Translations under genes and position numbers: made by a program
In this document: one piece after another, positions 35,669 to 44,342 of the stretch
How positions within the stretch are numbered: the first letter of the stretch is position 1
Layout: each line of letters opens with the position of its first letter
Assembly (NCBI RefSeq): GCF_019112525.1
Contig: NZ_CP077800.1
Coordinates: 682,001 to 746,000 of the forward strand
DNA from: Modestobacter sp. L9-4
GTDB taxonomy: Bacteria > Actinomycetota > Actinomycetes > Mycobacteriales > Geodermatophilaceae
Length of the DNA: 64,000 nucleotides
Direction of reading: 5' to 3'
The notes under the pieces: model-generated
The model's database searches: none
What the model saw: the letters and a program-made list of their open reading frames with translations, nothing else
Told to the model about the DNA's origin: nothing

Positions 35669-36904
35669 TCAGCCGGCCGGCGGGGGCGCGACCTCGCCGA
35701 GCAGCTCGGCTCCGGCCAGGTAGCCGGCCAGCAGCGCCGTGGCCACCTGCCCGACCACCTCGTCGCCGGGCAGGAACCGCGGCGAGTGCAGCCCGGGACG
35801 CCGTCCGTCGCCGTTGGGCGCCCCGCCGTCGACGCCGAGGAAGAGCATCAGCCCGCGGGCGCCGGCGCAGAAGTGCGAGAAGTCGTCGGAGCCGAAGGAG
35901 CGCCACGCGTCGTCCACCGTCGTCCCGCTGCGCGCGAGCCAGCCGGCGGCCCCGCGGGCCAGCTCCGGGTCGTTGAGCAGCGGCGGCATGTTGTTCTCGC
36001 TGTCGACCTGCACGGTGCAGCCGTACGCGGCGGCGGTGTGCTCGGCCACCTCGGTGAGCGCGCGCACCAGCGCCAGCCGGTCCTCCTCGCGCATCGCCCG
36101 CAGGCCACCGCGGGCCCGGGCGGTGTCGGGGACGACGTTGAACGACGTCCCGGCGTCGAGCTGGGTGACCGCGAGGACCGCGCCGACCGTGGGGTCGACG
36201 CGGCGGCTGACCAGCTGCTGCAGGTTGAGCACGATCGCGGACAGGGCCAGCACCGGGTCGGCGGTGGTGTGCGGGTAGCCGCCGTGACCGCCGTGGCCGG
36301 TGACGGTGATCGTGAACTCGTCGCTGGAGGCGTTGACCGGGCCGGGGGTCGCGTTGACGACGCCGGCCGGCAGCTGCGGCTGCACGTGCGCGGCGACCAC
36401 GGAGTCCACCCCCTCCGCGGCCAGCACGCCCTCGGCGACGACGTCGGCGGCACCGGAGGGGGCGCGCTCCTCCCGCGGCTGCAGCAGCAGGACCAGCGGC
36501 GCGGGCCCGCCGACCCGGGTGACCGCGCGGGCCAGCGCCACCAGCCCGGCGAGGTGGGTGTCGTGCCCGCAGGCGTGCATCACGTCGCCGGTCGCGCTCC
36601 AGGGGGCACCGGTGCGCTCCTGCACGCCGAGCCCGTCGAGCTCGGCGCGCAGCGCGACGCTGCGCCCCGGCCCGCCGGTGACCCGCACCAGCCGGCCGGT
36701 CTGCGCGACCACCTGCCCCTCCCCCAGGCCGAGCGCGGCGACCACGGCGGCGGCGGTGTCGGCCTCGTCGCCGGAGATCCGCGGGTCGGCGTGCAGGGCG
36801 TGCCGCAGCTCCACCGCGGCCGGCAGCTCCTCGGCCAGCGCGGCGCTGAGCCGGTCGAACCAGGTGGCGAGCTCGGCGGGCACGGTCGTTCCAGGGGCGC
36901 TCAC
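35669..36904 (-). CDS. M20-family amidohydrolase
   Basis: A 411-residue metallo-amidohydrolase with the di-zinc CGHDTHLAGL stretch, the catalytic EE in QPREERAPSGA, a dimerisation domain containing TGHGGHGGYPHTTADPV, and the late SDDFSHFC metal ligand. It resembles IAA-amino-acid and N-acyl-amino-acid hydrolases and would cleave amide-linked amino-acid conjugates. The GTG at 36904 follows GGATGGGG. It is upstream on the same strand as YibE/F, with a 46-base gap, so co-transcription is possible. It is divergent from the ECF sigma gene. Confidence 0.88.
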   Translation of the reverse strand: MSAPGTTVPAELATWFDRLSAALAEELPAAVELRHALHADPRISGDEADTAAAVVAALGLGEGQVVAQTGRLVRVTGGPGRSVALRAELDGLGVQERTGAPWSATGDVMHACGHDTHLAGLVALARAVTRVGGPAPLVLLLQPREERAPSGAADVVAEGVLAAEGVDSVVAAHVQPQLPAGVVNATPGPVNASSDEFTITVTGHGGHGGYPHTTADPVLALSAIVLNLQQLVSRRVDPTVGAVLAVTQLDAGTSFNVVPDTARARGGLRAMREEDRLALVRALTEVAEHTAAAYGCTVQVDSENNMPPLLNDPELARGAAGWLARSGTTVDDAWRSFGSDDFSHFCAGARGLMLFLGVDGGAPNGDGRRPGLHSPRFLPGDEVVGQVATALLAGYLAGAELLGEVAPPPAG

Positions 36905-37026
36905 CGCCCCATCCTCACCGGGGGCACGTTGCAGGCGGATGTCGGGCCGGGACCGTCGTCGGCGAGGCTGTGGCGGCGGTGGCCGTAACGATCGGGTCCC
37001 GGCGGACATGTAGGTGTGTGGTCACC

Positions 37027-37602
37027 ATGAGAGAGCAGCCGCCGCCCGACGCGGGGCCGGCGTCCGAGTCCGTGACCACCCTCGTCGAGGACGCCTACCG
37101 CGCGTGCGGGACGGCGGTGCTCGGCTACGCGATGCGGCGGACCGCCTCCCGTGAGGACGCCTCCGACGTCGTCGCCGAGACGTTCGCGATCGCGTGGCGG
37201 CGCCGGGCGGAGATGCCGGTGGACCCCGACGACGCGCGGCCCTGGCTGTTCGGCATCGCCCGGTTGTGCCTGGCGAACACCGCCCGCAGCGCCGAGCGGG
37301 CCGGCCGGCTCGGCGCCCGGCTGGCCGAGTCCCTCGCCGACGTCGGCGTCCCCGAGCCGTCCGTCGTCCACGAGGGCCGCGCCGACAGCCGGGTGGTCCG
37401 GGAGGCGCTGCAGCAGCTCTCCCCCGAGGACCAGGAGCTGGTGACCCTCATCGCCTGGGAGGGGCTCACGCCCGCGCAGGCAGCCAGCGCCCTGGGACTG
37501 ACCGCGGGCACGGCCCGGGTCCGGCTCCACCGCGCGCGCACCCGGCTGCGGGCCGCACTCCACACCGCCTCCGAGATCGAGGAGACCGACCGTGCTCACT
37601 GA
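37027..37602 (+). CDS. ECF RNA polymerase sigma factor
   Basis: A 191-residue sigma factor with region 2 (EDASDVVAETFAIAWRRR, DDARPWLFGIARLCL) and region 4 (LSPEDQELVTLIAWEGLTPAQAASALGLTAGTARVRLHRARTRL). No regions 1 or 3 are present, as usual for ECF factors. The ATG at 37027 is preceded by TAGGTG; a GTG nine bases upstream is in frame. Its stop lies inside the next gene (11-base overlap), which suggests strict coupling with a membrane partner that may hold it inactive. Confidence 0.88.
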   Translation: MREQPPPDAGPASESVTTLVEDAYRACGTAVLGYAMRRTASREDASDVVAETFAIAWRRRAEMPVDPDDARPWLFGIARLCLANTARSAERAGRLGARLAESLADVGVPEPSVVHEGRADSRVVREALQQLSPEDQELVTLIAWEGLTPAQAASALGLTAGTARVRLHRARTRLRAALHTASEIEETDRAH

Positions 37603-38818
37603 CCGGGAACTGGACGCCCGGCTGGCCGGCGCCGCCGGCGTCCGTGACGGCGACCTGCCGCCCCTGCCCCTCGACCTGGCCACCCTGATCGGGCAGCCCG
37701 CGCCGGCTGCCGAGCCCGCGTCGGTGGTCGCCGCCCGGCAGCTGGTCGAGGACGCCCGGGCCTCCCGGACCTCGGCGCGCCCCCGCCGGTGGCCCCGGCG
37801 TGCCGTGCTGCTCCGCGCCGGCGCCGCAGCGGTCGCCGTGGCCGCGGTGTGGGCGGCGGTCGTCCTCCCGGCGGACCCCACCGCCTCCCCGGACGGCGGT
37901 ACCGCGGCACCGACCTCGACGGCACCGACCGCTGCGACCCCGACCATCGCACTGCCGACCGGCGGGATCTCCCTGGTCGCAGCCGAGGCGGTGACGTTCC
38001 CGCTGTCGCTGGACCCGGTCCCGCCGGGGCTGACGCCGGTCATCCTGAGCCGCAGTGGCGGTGTCGAGGAGCAGGGGTTCGGACCCCTCACCTGGTCCGC
38101 CGACTACGAGCAGATGGACGGTGAGACCGGGGGCGGGGTGGGCATCCAGCTCCTGCCGGACGATCCGCGTGGCGGTGGCCGCGGCTGGCCGGACCAGCCC
38201 GACCGGCACGACATCGTCGACTCCGGGGTCGTGACCGTCGACGGCCAGGACGCGGCGTACGTCCAGGCCGCCGACCGCGAGCCGGGGCCCGGCCGGGGGG
38301 ACCTGACCACGGCCCTGACCTGGCAGCGACCGGACGGGCAGTGGATCGAGGTGCTCGGCAGCGGTGCGTACGGCGACGACCCCGCCGCGCTCATCGCCGT
38401 GGCCAGGTCGATCGTCTTCCGCCCGCAGCCGGTGGACCTGCAGTTCGGCCTGGCACCCGCCGGCTGGTCGGTCACTGGGTACCAGACCGGCGGCCCGAGT
38501 CTGGGCGCCTACCTCGACGTGACCAGCGACCGCGATCCGCGGCAGCTGATCCGCCTGGGCCTCATCGGGCGGCAGGGCGGCGCGACGATCGACAGCGCGA
38601 TCGAGGACATCGCACCCGCAGCCGCGGCCGAGCCGGTGACCGTCCACGGCCTCGACGCCCGGCTGGCCCGGGTGGCCGCGAGCGACGGGCAGCCGGAGCA
38701 CTGGGTCCTGGTCGGCGAGTTCGTCGCCGACGGGCCGCTCCTGCAGCTCCTCGCCCCGATCGAGCTGACGGCTGAGCAGGTGGTCGCGATCGCCGACCAG
38801 ACGTCCTACACGCCCTGA
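37592..38818 (+). CDS. Putative membrane-anchored partner (anti-sigma-like) of ECF sigma
   Basis: A 408-residue protein. The first 65 residues are cytoplasmic and acidic/Pro-rich, then an Arg-rich stretch and one membrane segment at about residues 72-90. About 300 extracytoplasmic residues follow with a Thr/Pro linker. There is no zinc anti-sigma H-x3-C-x2-C motif. The anti-sigma role is inferred from the single membrane span and the 11-base overlap with the sigma gene. The outer domain has two related-looking halves (VDGQDAAYVQAADR and VHGLDARLARVAAS), possibly a repeat. Confidence 0.65.
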   Translation: MLTDRELDARLAGAAGVRDGDLPPLPLDLATLIGQPAPAAEPASVVAARQLVEDARASRTSARPRRWPRRAVLLRAGAAAVAVAAVWAAVVLPADPTASPDGGTAAPTSTAPTAATPTIALPTGGISLVAAEAVTFPLSLDPVPPGLTPVILSRSGGVEEQGFGPLTWSADYEQMDGETGGGVGIQLLPDDPRGGGRGWPDQPDRHDIVDSGVVTVDGQDAAYVQAADREPGPGRGDLTTALTWQRPDGQWIEVLGSGAYGDDPAALIAVARSIVFRPQPVDLQFGLAPAGWSVTGYQTGGPSLGAYLDVTSDRDPRQLIRLGLIGRQGGATIDSAIEDIAPAAAAEPVTVHGLDARLARVAASDGQPEHWVLVGEFVADGPLLQLLAPIELTAEQVVAIADQTSYTP

Positions 38819-38911
38819 CGACGGCGAGCCGGGACGGGTCCTCCAGCGGCTGGGTACCCGTCGCGGCCGGTCGTGCCACCGGCGACGTCCTGCTCGCCCT
38901 AGCCTGCCCGG

Positions 38912-39526
38912 GTGGACCTCGACCCGGTGCGCGGCGCGTACTCCTCCGTCGCGGAGCGGTACATCGACCTGTTCGACCGGGGCTGGGTCGAGCGCGAGGA
39001 CGCCGAGGACCTGGCCCTGGTCGAGCGGCACCTGGTGGGGCTGCCCGGACCGGTCCTCGACCTGGGCTGCGGACCGGGCCAGTGGAGCGCCCACCTGCAC
39101 GCCCTCGGCGCCGAGGTGACCGGGGTCGACGTGGTCCCGGAGTTCATCGCGCACGCCCGGGCGGCCCATCCCGGCCCGGAGTTCGTGCTCGGCCCGATGA
39201 CCGGGCTGGACCTGCCCGCGCACTCCGCGGCCGGCGTCCTCGCCTGGTACTCCACGATCCACCTGCCCCCGGACGAGCTCGACGGGGTCCTCACGGCGAT
39301 CCGGCGGCTGCTCGTGGACGGCGGCCCGCTCGTCATCGGCTTCTTCGACAGCGACGACGGCGTGACGCCCTTCGACCACACGGTCGTCACCGCCCACCGC
39401 TGGCCGGCCGACGTCCTCGCCCAACGGCTGGCGGCCGCCGGGTTCACCGAGCTGGAGCGCGTCCAGCGGCGGTCACCGACCCGGTCGGACCGCCGGTACG
39501 CTGCGATCGCCGCGAGCGCGTCCTGA
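38912..39526 (+). CDS. Class I SAM-dependent methyltransferase
   Basis: A 204-residue protein with VLDLGCGPGQWSAHL, VTGVDVVPEF and a WYSTIHLPPDEL post-motif typical of Methyltransf_11/25 enzymes. The GTG at 38912 lies six bases after TAGCCT, so the mRNA is probably leaderless. The substrate is unknown. The next gene begins inside its stop codon. Confidence 0.82.
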   Translation: MDLDPVRGAYSSVAERYIDLFDRGWVEREDAEDLALVERHLVGLPGPVLDLGCGPGQWSAHLHALGAEVTGVDVVPEFIAHARAAHPGPEFVLGPMTGLDLPAHSAAGVLAWYSTIHLPPDELDGVLTAIRRLLVDGGPLVIGFFDSDDGVTPFDHTVVTAHRWPADVLAQRLAAAGFTELERVQRRSPTRSDRRYAAIAASAS

Positions 39527-40158
39527 CCCACGACCCGGCGGGACGGCTGCCCGGGCAGGCTCCCCCGCGCACGTCCCGCGCCCTCCTCGCCGCCGACGTC
39601 GCGGTCAAGCTGGCGACGACGGCACTGCTGGTGTTCGCCGCGCTGCACCCGGACTGGCAGCAGTTCGCCGGCAAGGCGATGGGCGCCCGCGCGGTCGCCT
39701 ACCCGCTGGGGCTGCTCGTCCTGCCGGTCCTGTGGTGGCTGCTCCGGCGCCGGTCCGGTCGGCTGTACCCGGCGCTGGCGGACCTGCTGGTGTCGGTGCC
39801 GTTCCTCGTGGACACCGCGGGGAACGCGCTAGACCTCTACGACGCCGTGGTCTGGTTCGACGACGCCTGCCACCTGGTCAACTGGGCGCTGCTGCTGGGC
39901 GGGCTGGCCGTCTCGCTCCCCCGCCGGCTGCACCCGTGGACGCGGCTGGGGCTGACCGTCGGGCTGGGCTCGACCACCGCGCTGCTGTGGGAGGTCGGCG
40001 AGTACGTCACCTTCCTGCGGGACAGCCCCGAGCTGGCCACCGCCTACACCGACACGCTCGGCGACATGGTGCTCGGGACGACCGGGTCGCTGCTCGCCGG
40101 GCTCCTGGTCCTGCGGCTCAGGCCGAGCCCCTCGCCGGGTCCAGACCCAGCGGCGTAG
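39523..40158 (+). CDS. YjdF/DUF2238-like membrane protein, apparent CTG start
   Basis: A protein of about 211 residues with five or six membrane segments. The late region WEVGEYVTFL...YTDTLGDMVLGTTGSLL resembles the YjdF/DUF2238 family. The frame has no ATG, GTG or TTG between the end of the methyltransferase gene and residue ~36. A CTG at 39523 overlaps the preceding stop as CTGA, exactly like the ATGA/GTGA junctions elsewhere here, so I propose it as start. A GTG near 39628 would delete the first membrane segment. No function known. Confidence 0.65.
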   Translation: MTHDPAGRLPGQAPPRTSRALLAADVAVKLATTALLVFAALHPDWQQFAGKAMGARAVAYPLGLLVLPVLWWLLRRRSGRLYPALADLLVSVPFLVDTAGNALDLYDAVVWFDDACHLVNWALLLGGLAVSLPRRLHPWTRLGLTVGLGSTTALLWEVGEYVTFLRDSPELATAYTDTLGDMVLGTTGSLLAGLLVLRLRPSPSPGPDPAA

Positions 40159-40385
40159 CGCACCAGCGCACGGCCCGCCCCGTCGTCGGCACCCGAGCCC
40201 CGAGCCGGAGACGGGCGACCCACCGGGACGCGAGGGGCGCCTCCGGCCGGATGCGCACGGCAGACTCGCGGTGAGCGACCGGGGTGCGGTGTTCCCACCG
40301 CCCCACGTGGCCGGGCTCATCGGCACGGAGACGAGCCGGTGGCGCTGCTGCTGGGACGTGCGCGTCAGGAGGAGGCCGACTGCAG

Positions 40386-41042
40386 ATGTCCACTGCCAGG
40401 GGTCCCGTGGGCGGGACCGTCGACCTGGAGGCCGATCCCGGTCGCGCCGCTGAGCTCTGCACCAGGGCGCAGGCCCGGCTGCTGGCCGCGGTCGAGGTGC
40501 TCGCCGACGCGGACGTCCGCCGGGCGAGCAGGCTGCCGGGCTGGAGCATCGGGCACGTCCTCACCCACCTGGCCCGCAACGCCGATGCACACGCCCGGCG
40601 GCTGGCCGGCGCCCTCGACGGTCAGGACGTGGCCAAGTACCCCGGCGGGGCAGCCCAGCGTGCACGCGACATCGAGGACGGGGCCGGGCGTTCCGCCGCC
40701 GAGCTGGTGCAGGACCTGGCGGTCAGCCAGCAGCGGCTGGAGCAGCTGTTCACCGCGTGCGCGGCCGCGGGCTGGCCGGGGAGGCGGCTCCTGGGCGGCG
40801 CCCACTACCCGGCCACCGGCTGCCCGGCCCACCGGCTGCGCGAGGTGGAGGTCCACCACGTCGACCTGGACATCGGCTACGGACCGGCGGACTGGCCGGC
40901 GGAGTTCGTCGCCTGGGAGCTGCCCGGCCTGCTCGCCTCCGTCCCCGACCGGCTCCGCTCACGGGAGGACCGGGCAGCCGTCCTGGCCTGGCTGACCGGG
41001 CGCGGCGCTTCTCCCACCGGCCTGCGCCTGGACCCGTGGTGA
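40386..41042 (+). CDS. Mycothiol-dependent maleylpyruvate isomerase-family enzyme
   Basis: A 218-residue protein with the DinB-like four-helix fold of the MDMPI N-terminal domain: PGWSIGHVLTHLARNADAH supplies the first metal-binding His and REVEVHHVDLDIGY the Glu and His further on, followed by a short C-terminal domain. Such enzymes use mycothiol, the actinobacterial thiol, in isomerisation or transfer reactions. The substrate of this one is not evident. The ATG at 40386 follows AGGAGGAGG by ten bases. No aromatic-degradation genes are nearby. Confidence 0.82.
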   Translation: MSTARGPVGGTVDLEADPGRAAELCTRAQARLLAAVEVLADADVRRASRLPGWSIGHVLTHLARNADAHARRLAGALDGQDVAKYPGGAAQRARDIEDGAGRSAAELVQDLAVSQQRLEQLFTACAAAGWPGRRLLGGAHYPATGCPAHRLREVEVHHVDLDIGYGPADWPAEFVAWELPGLLASVPDRLRSREDRAAVLAWLTGRGASPTGLRLDPW

Positions 41043-41066
41043 CCGGGCGCGCGGGGCAGCAGCCCG

Positions 41067-41372
41067 TCAGTCCCCGGGACCGTCCGCGCGGAGCGGGCGG
41101 TCAGGTGGCGTCGGACGGCGGGGCTCCCGTGCGCCCGCGCCCCCCTCTCGCGCACGGACGCTCACCCGGACGGCGAGCGTGCGCGAGGAGGACAACGGCC
41201 GGCCGGCCGCAGGCACCTGCTGCGTGATGCGCCAGGGCTGCCCCTCCCCGAAGTACGTGTGCACCCACATCTCGTCCAGAGCATCGACCTGCAGGTCCAC
41301 GCCGAGCTGCCGACACAGCCGGACGGCGTCGTCGGGGTGGAGGCCGGTCACATCGGGCGCGAGCTCGGTCAT
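41067..41372 (-). CDS. Small free-standing PASTA-like protein
   Basis: A 101-residue protein. Residues about 5-72 read like one PASTA domain: APDVTGLHPDDAVRLCRQLGVDL at the front and QQVPAAGRPLSSSRTLAVRVS at the end, with an insertion containing MWVHTYFGEGQPW. PASTA domains normally sit outside the cell on Ser/Thr kinases or PBPs, yet I see no signal or membrane segment, so a cytoplasmic role is odd. The C-terminal 25 residues are low-complexity. The ATG at 41372 has no strong Shine-Dalgarno; an earlier in-frame GTG is possible. Confidence 0.55.
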   Translation of the reverse strand: MTELAPDVTGLHPDDAVRLCRQLGVDLQVDALDEMWVHTYFGEGQPWRITQQVPAAGRPLSSSRTLAVRVSVRAREGGAGAREPRRPTPPDRPLRADGPGD

Positions 41373-41658
41373 GCGTGCATCATCGGACGCCGCACCGGAG
41401 GGCGCGACCACGACTCCCGGACCTGTGCTGGTGCACCGGGGGGAGCGGGACCGGCACGGTCGGCAGCACGTGCACCGCGGCGGTGACGGGTCGGAGAGCC
41501 GGCGATCAGCAGCGGCCGGGCCGCACGCCTGCGTCGCACGACCGGCGTGGTGCACCGCCCGGTGATCGGGTGGCACGGGCGACGTCATCGACGAGTGCGG
41601 GACGTCTCGACCCTGACGGTCCCAGGACGCCGAACGGGTCTCACGTAGCGTGAACGTC

Positions 41659-43344
41659 ATGAGCCGCACGCGTCGTGAGCCCAAGCGACTCCCTGCGCTG
41701 CCCCGTGCAGCCCTCCGCGTCATCCCGTTGGGCGGGCTGGGTGAGATCGGCCGCAACATGACGGTGTTCGAGCACGCCGGCAAGCTGCTGATCGTCGACT
41801 GCGGCGTCCTGTTCCCCGAGGAGCACCAGCCGGGGATCGACGTGATCCTCCCCGACTTCACGTTCCTCCGGGACCGGCTGGACGACGTGGTGGCCGTGGT
41901 GCTCACGCACGGGCACGAGGACCACATCGGCGGCGTGCCCTACCTGCTGCGGGAGCGGGGCGACATCCCCGTGGTCGGCTCGAAGCTGACGCTGGCGTTC
42001 ATCGAGGCCAAGCTCAAGGAGCACCGGATCACCCCGGTGACCGAGCAGGTCGCCGAGGGCGACGAGCTGCGGCTGGGCCCCTTCGACCTGGAGTTCCTGG
42101 CGGTCAACCACTCCATCCCCGACGCGCTGGCCGTGGCCATCCGCACCGCGGCCGGGCTGGTGCTGCACACCGGCGACTTCAAGATGGACCAGTTCCCCCT
42201 GGACCGGCGGATCACCGACCTGCGCGGTTTCGCCCGGCTCGGCGAGGAGGGCGTCGACCTCTTCCTCACCGACTCCACCAACGCCGACGTCCCCGGCTTC
42301 ACGACCTCCGAGGGTGAGCTCACCCCGGCGATCGACACGGTCTTCCGCACCGCACCCAAGCGGGTCATCGTCTCCAGCTTCGCCAGCCACGTGCACCGCA
42401 TCCAGCAGGTGCTCGACGCCGCGCACCAGCACGGCCGCAAGGTCGCCTTCGTCGGCCGGTCGATGGTCCGCAACATGGGCATCGCCCGCGACCTGGGCTA
42501 CCTGAAGATCCCCAAGGGCCTGGTCGTGGACATGAAGGTGCTGGAGAGGCTGCCGGCCGACCAGGTGTGCCTGATCTGCACCGGGTCGCAGGGCGAGCCG
42601 ATGGCGGCGCTGTCCCGGATGGCCAACGGTGACCACGTCATCCGCATCTCCGAGGGCGACACCGTGCTGCTGGCCAGCTCGCTGATCCCGGGCAACGAGA
42701 ACGCCATCTACCGGATCATCAACGAGTTCACCCGGATCGGCGCCAACGTCGTCCACAAGGGCAACGCCAAGGTGCACGTCTCCGGGCACGCCAGCGCCGG
42801 CGAGCTCGTCTACTGCTACAACATCGTCAAGCCGCGCAACGTCATGCCGGTGCACGGCGAGCCCCGGCACCTGAAGGCCAACGCCGAGCTGGCCATCCGC
42901 ACCGGTGTCGACCCCAAGGGCGTCGTCATCGCCGAGGACGGCGACGTCATCGACCTGCTCGACGGCCGCGTCTCCATCACCGGCAAGGTGCCTGCCGCCA
43001 ACGTCTACGTCGACGGCAACACCGTGGGCGGAGCGACCGAGGTCTCCCTCCAGGACCGGCGGACCCTCGCCGAGGAGGGCGTGATCACCGTCGTGGCCAT
43101 CGTCGACGCGAAGACCGGGCAGCTCGCCGAGGCCCCGGACTTCCTGGCCCGCGGCTTCGTGCACGAGGCGGAGTCCTTCGACGCTGCGGTCCCGCTCATC
43201 GAGCGGGAGCTGGCCCGGGCGGCGGCGGACGGGGTCAAGGACGCCGCCAAGCTGGAGGAGCTGATCGGCCGCGCCGTGGCCGGCTGGGCCAACCGGGCAC
43301 ACCGCCGCGCGCCCGTGATCATCCCGGTGGTCATCGACGCCTGA
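41659..43344 (+). CDS. rnj: Ribonuclease J
   Basis: A 561-residue metallo-beta-lactamase/beta-CASP RNase. It has the metal motif THGHEDHIGG, further metal ligands in NHSIPDALA and HTGDFKMD, beta-CASP motifs SSFASHVHRIQQ and GTGSQ-like ICTGSQGEPM, and VHGEPRHL. It processes and degrades RNA from the 5' end and internally, in the cytoplasm. The length equals that of mycobacterial RNase J. TAGCGT at 41646-41651 lies seven bases before the ATG, so the transcript is probably leaderless. A GTG at 41650 in the same frame is less likely. Confidence 0.94.
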   Translation: MSRTRREPKRLPALPRAALRVIPLGGLGEIGRNMTVFEHAGKLLIVDCGVLFPEEHQPGIDVILPDFTFLRDRLDDVVAVVLTHGHEDHIGGVPYLLRERGDIPVVGSKLTLAFIEAKLKEHRITPVTEQVAEGDELRLGPFDLEFLAVNHSIPDALAVAIRTAAGLVLHTGDFKMDQFPLDRRITDLRGFARLGEEGVDLFLTDSTNADVPGFTTSEGELTPAIDTVFRTAPKRVIVSSFASHVHRIQQVLDAAHQHGRKVAFVGRSMVRNMGIARDLGYLKIPKGLVVDMKVLERLPADQVCLICTGSQGEPMAALSRMANGDHVIRISEGDTVLLASSLIPGNENAIYRIINEFTRIGANVVHKGNAKVHVSGHASAGELVYCYNIVKPRNVMPVHGEPRHLKANAELAIRTGVDPKGVVIAEDGDVIDLLDGRVSITGKVPAANVYVDGNTVGGATEVSLQDRRTLAEEGVITVVAIVDAKTGQLAEAPDFLARGFVHEAESFDAAVPLIERELARAAADGVKDAAKLEELIGRAVAGWANRAHRRAPVIIPVVIDA

Positions 43345-43406
43345 CCTCGGCCGGTGAGTGCCCCTGGCAGGTGAGGCCCGGGCAGCACCCAGTGCCCGCA
43401 GGAACG

Positions 43407-43443
43407 CACCGGCACCTCCGGCGTCGCGCCGGAGGTGCCGGTG
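43407..43443 (+). terminator. Terminator after RNase J
   Basis: CACCGGCACCTCCGGC (43407-43422) and its exact complement (43428-43443) form a perfect 16-bp stem with a GTCGC loop. It starts 62 bases after the rnj stop. Confidence 0.8.
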
Positions 43444-43576
43444 ACGCCCGGTGGGACCACCGACCTCCGGGCAGCCCGACGAGGCGTGCCATGCCCACGG
43501 GCGACCTGTTGCGCCGGCAGCGGAACGGCGACGTCGTGGCAGTCCTGCTGAGCGCGGACGCGGCACCGTGCCCGTC

Positions 43577-44332
43577 ATGAGCGCCGACTTCGCCGGGGAG
43601 ACCGCCCGGCTGTACGCCCGGTACCGCCGCGACCTGCCCGCCGACCACGCCGAGGAGCTGGCCGCCCAGCTGGGGCTCGCCCCGACCGACCAGCTCCTCG
43701 ACCTGGGCTGTGGCACCGGGCAGCTCACCGCACCGCTGCTCCCCCACTGCGCCGGCGTCGTGGCCGTCGACCCGGAGCCGGGGATGCTCACCGGCCTGCG
43801 GGACCGCGGGCTGCCCGGCGTCGTGGCCGTGCTCGGCGCCGACACCGACCTGCCGCAGCTGGGCCGGCTGCTGGCCCCGCTCGGAGCCGTCGTCGTCGGC
43901 AACGCGCTGCACTGGATGGACGAGGCGGCGACGCTGGCCGCAGCCGCCGCGCTGCTGCGTCCCGGTGGCGGGCTCGCCGTCGTCACCCAGGGGCCACCGC
44001 TGTGGCTGGGCCCGGCACCGTGGCAGCTGGCGGTGCGCGGTGTGCTGGAGGAGCACCTCGGCCCGGTCACCGCCACCTGCGGGAGCGACGCCGCCGCGCT
44101 GGCCACCCGGGTCGGCCTGCTGGAGAGCCAGGGCCTGGCCGTGCAGGTGAGCAGCTGGCGGGCCGACCACGTCGTGGACGCCGCGTGGGTGACCGGTCAC
44201 CTGGGCAGCGCGCTGTCCGGCGACGTGCTCACGGGCGAGCTGCGGACGGCGCTGGAGACGGCGCTGGCCGGGCACGCCGGACCGCTGGTCGAGCAGGTGC
44301 TGACCACCGCGGTCGTCGCCCGGCGCACCTAG
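43577..44332 (+). CDS. Class I SAM-dependent methyltransferase
   Basis: A 251-residue protein with [27 protein letters not shown] and [11 protein letters not shown]. The NALHWMD region is typical of a Methyltransf_11/25 subgroup related to trans-aconitate and ubiquinone-type methyltransferases. The ATG at 43577 was chosen; an in-frame GTG nine bases upstream is the alternative. The substrate is unknown. The SDR gene follows after ten bases but has its own promoter-like TAGAGT. Confidence 0.82.
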   Translation: MSADFAGETARLYARYRRDLPADHAEELAAQLGLAPTDQLLDLGCGTGQLTAPLLPHCAGVVAVDPEPGMLTGLRDRGLPGVVAVLGADTDLPQLGRLLAPLGAVVVGNALHWMDEAATLAAAAALLRPGGGLAVVTQGPPLWLGPAPWQLAVRGVLEEHLGPVTATCGSDAAALATRVGLLESQGLAVQVSSWRADHVVDAAWVTGHLGSALSGDVLTGELRTALETALAGHAGPLVEQVLTTAVVARRT

Positions 44333-44342
44333 AGTCCCCGCC

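Noticed and set aside
40159-40385. Possible small gene in the gap before the mycothiol-type enzyme
   Set aside because: Short frames on both strands have no ribosome site or family-like sequence. I see no tRNA or hairpin there either.
41373-41658. Possible gene upstream of RNase J
   Set aside because: The 286-base gap holds only shadow frames. The one clear signal is the TAGCGT element before rnj.
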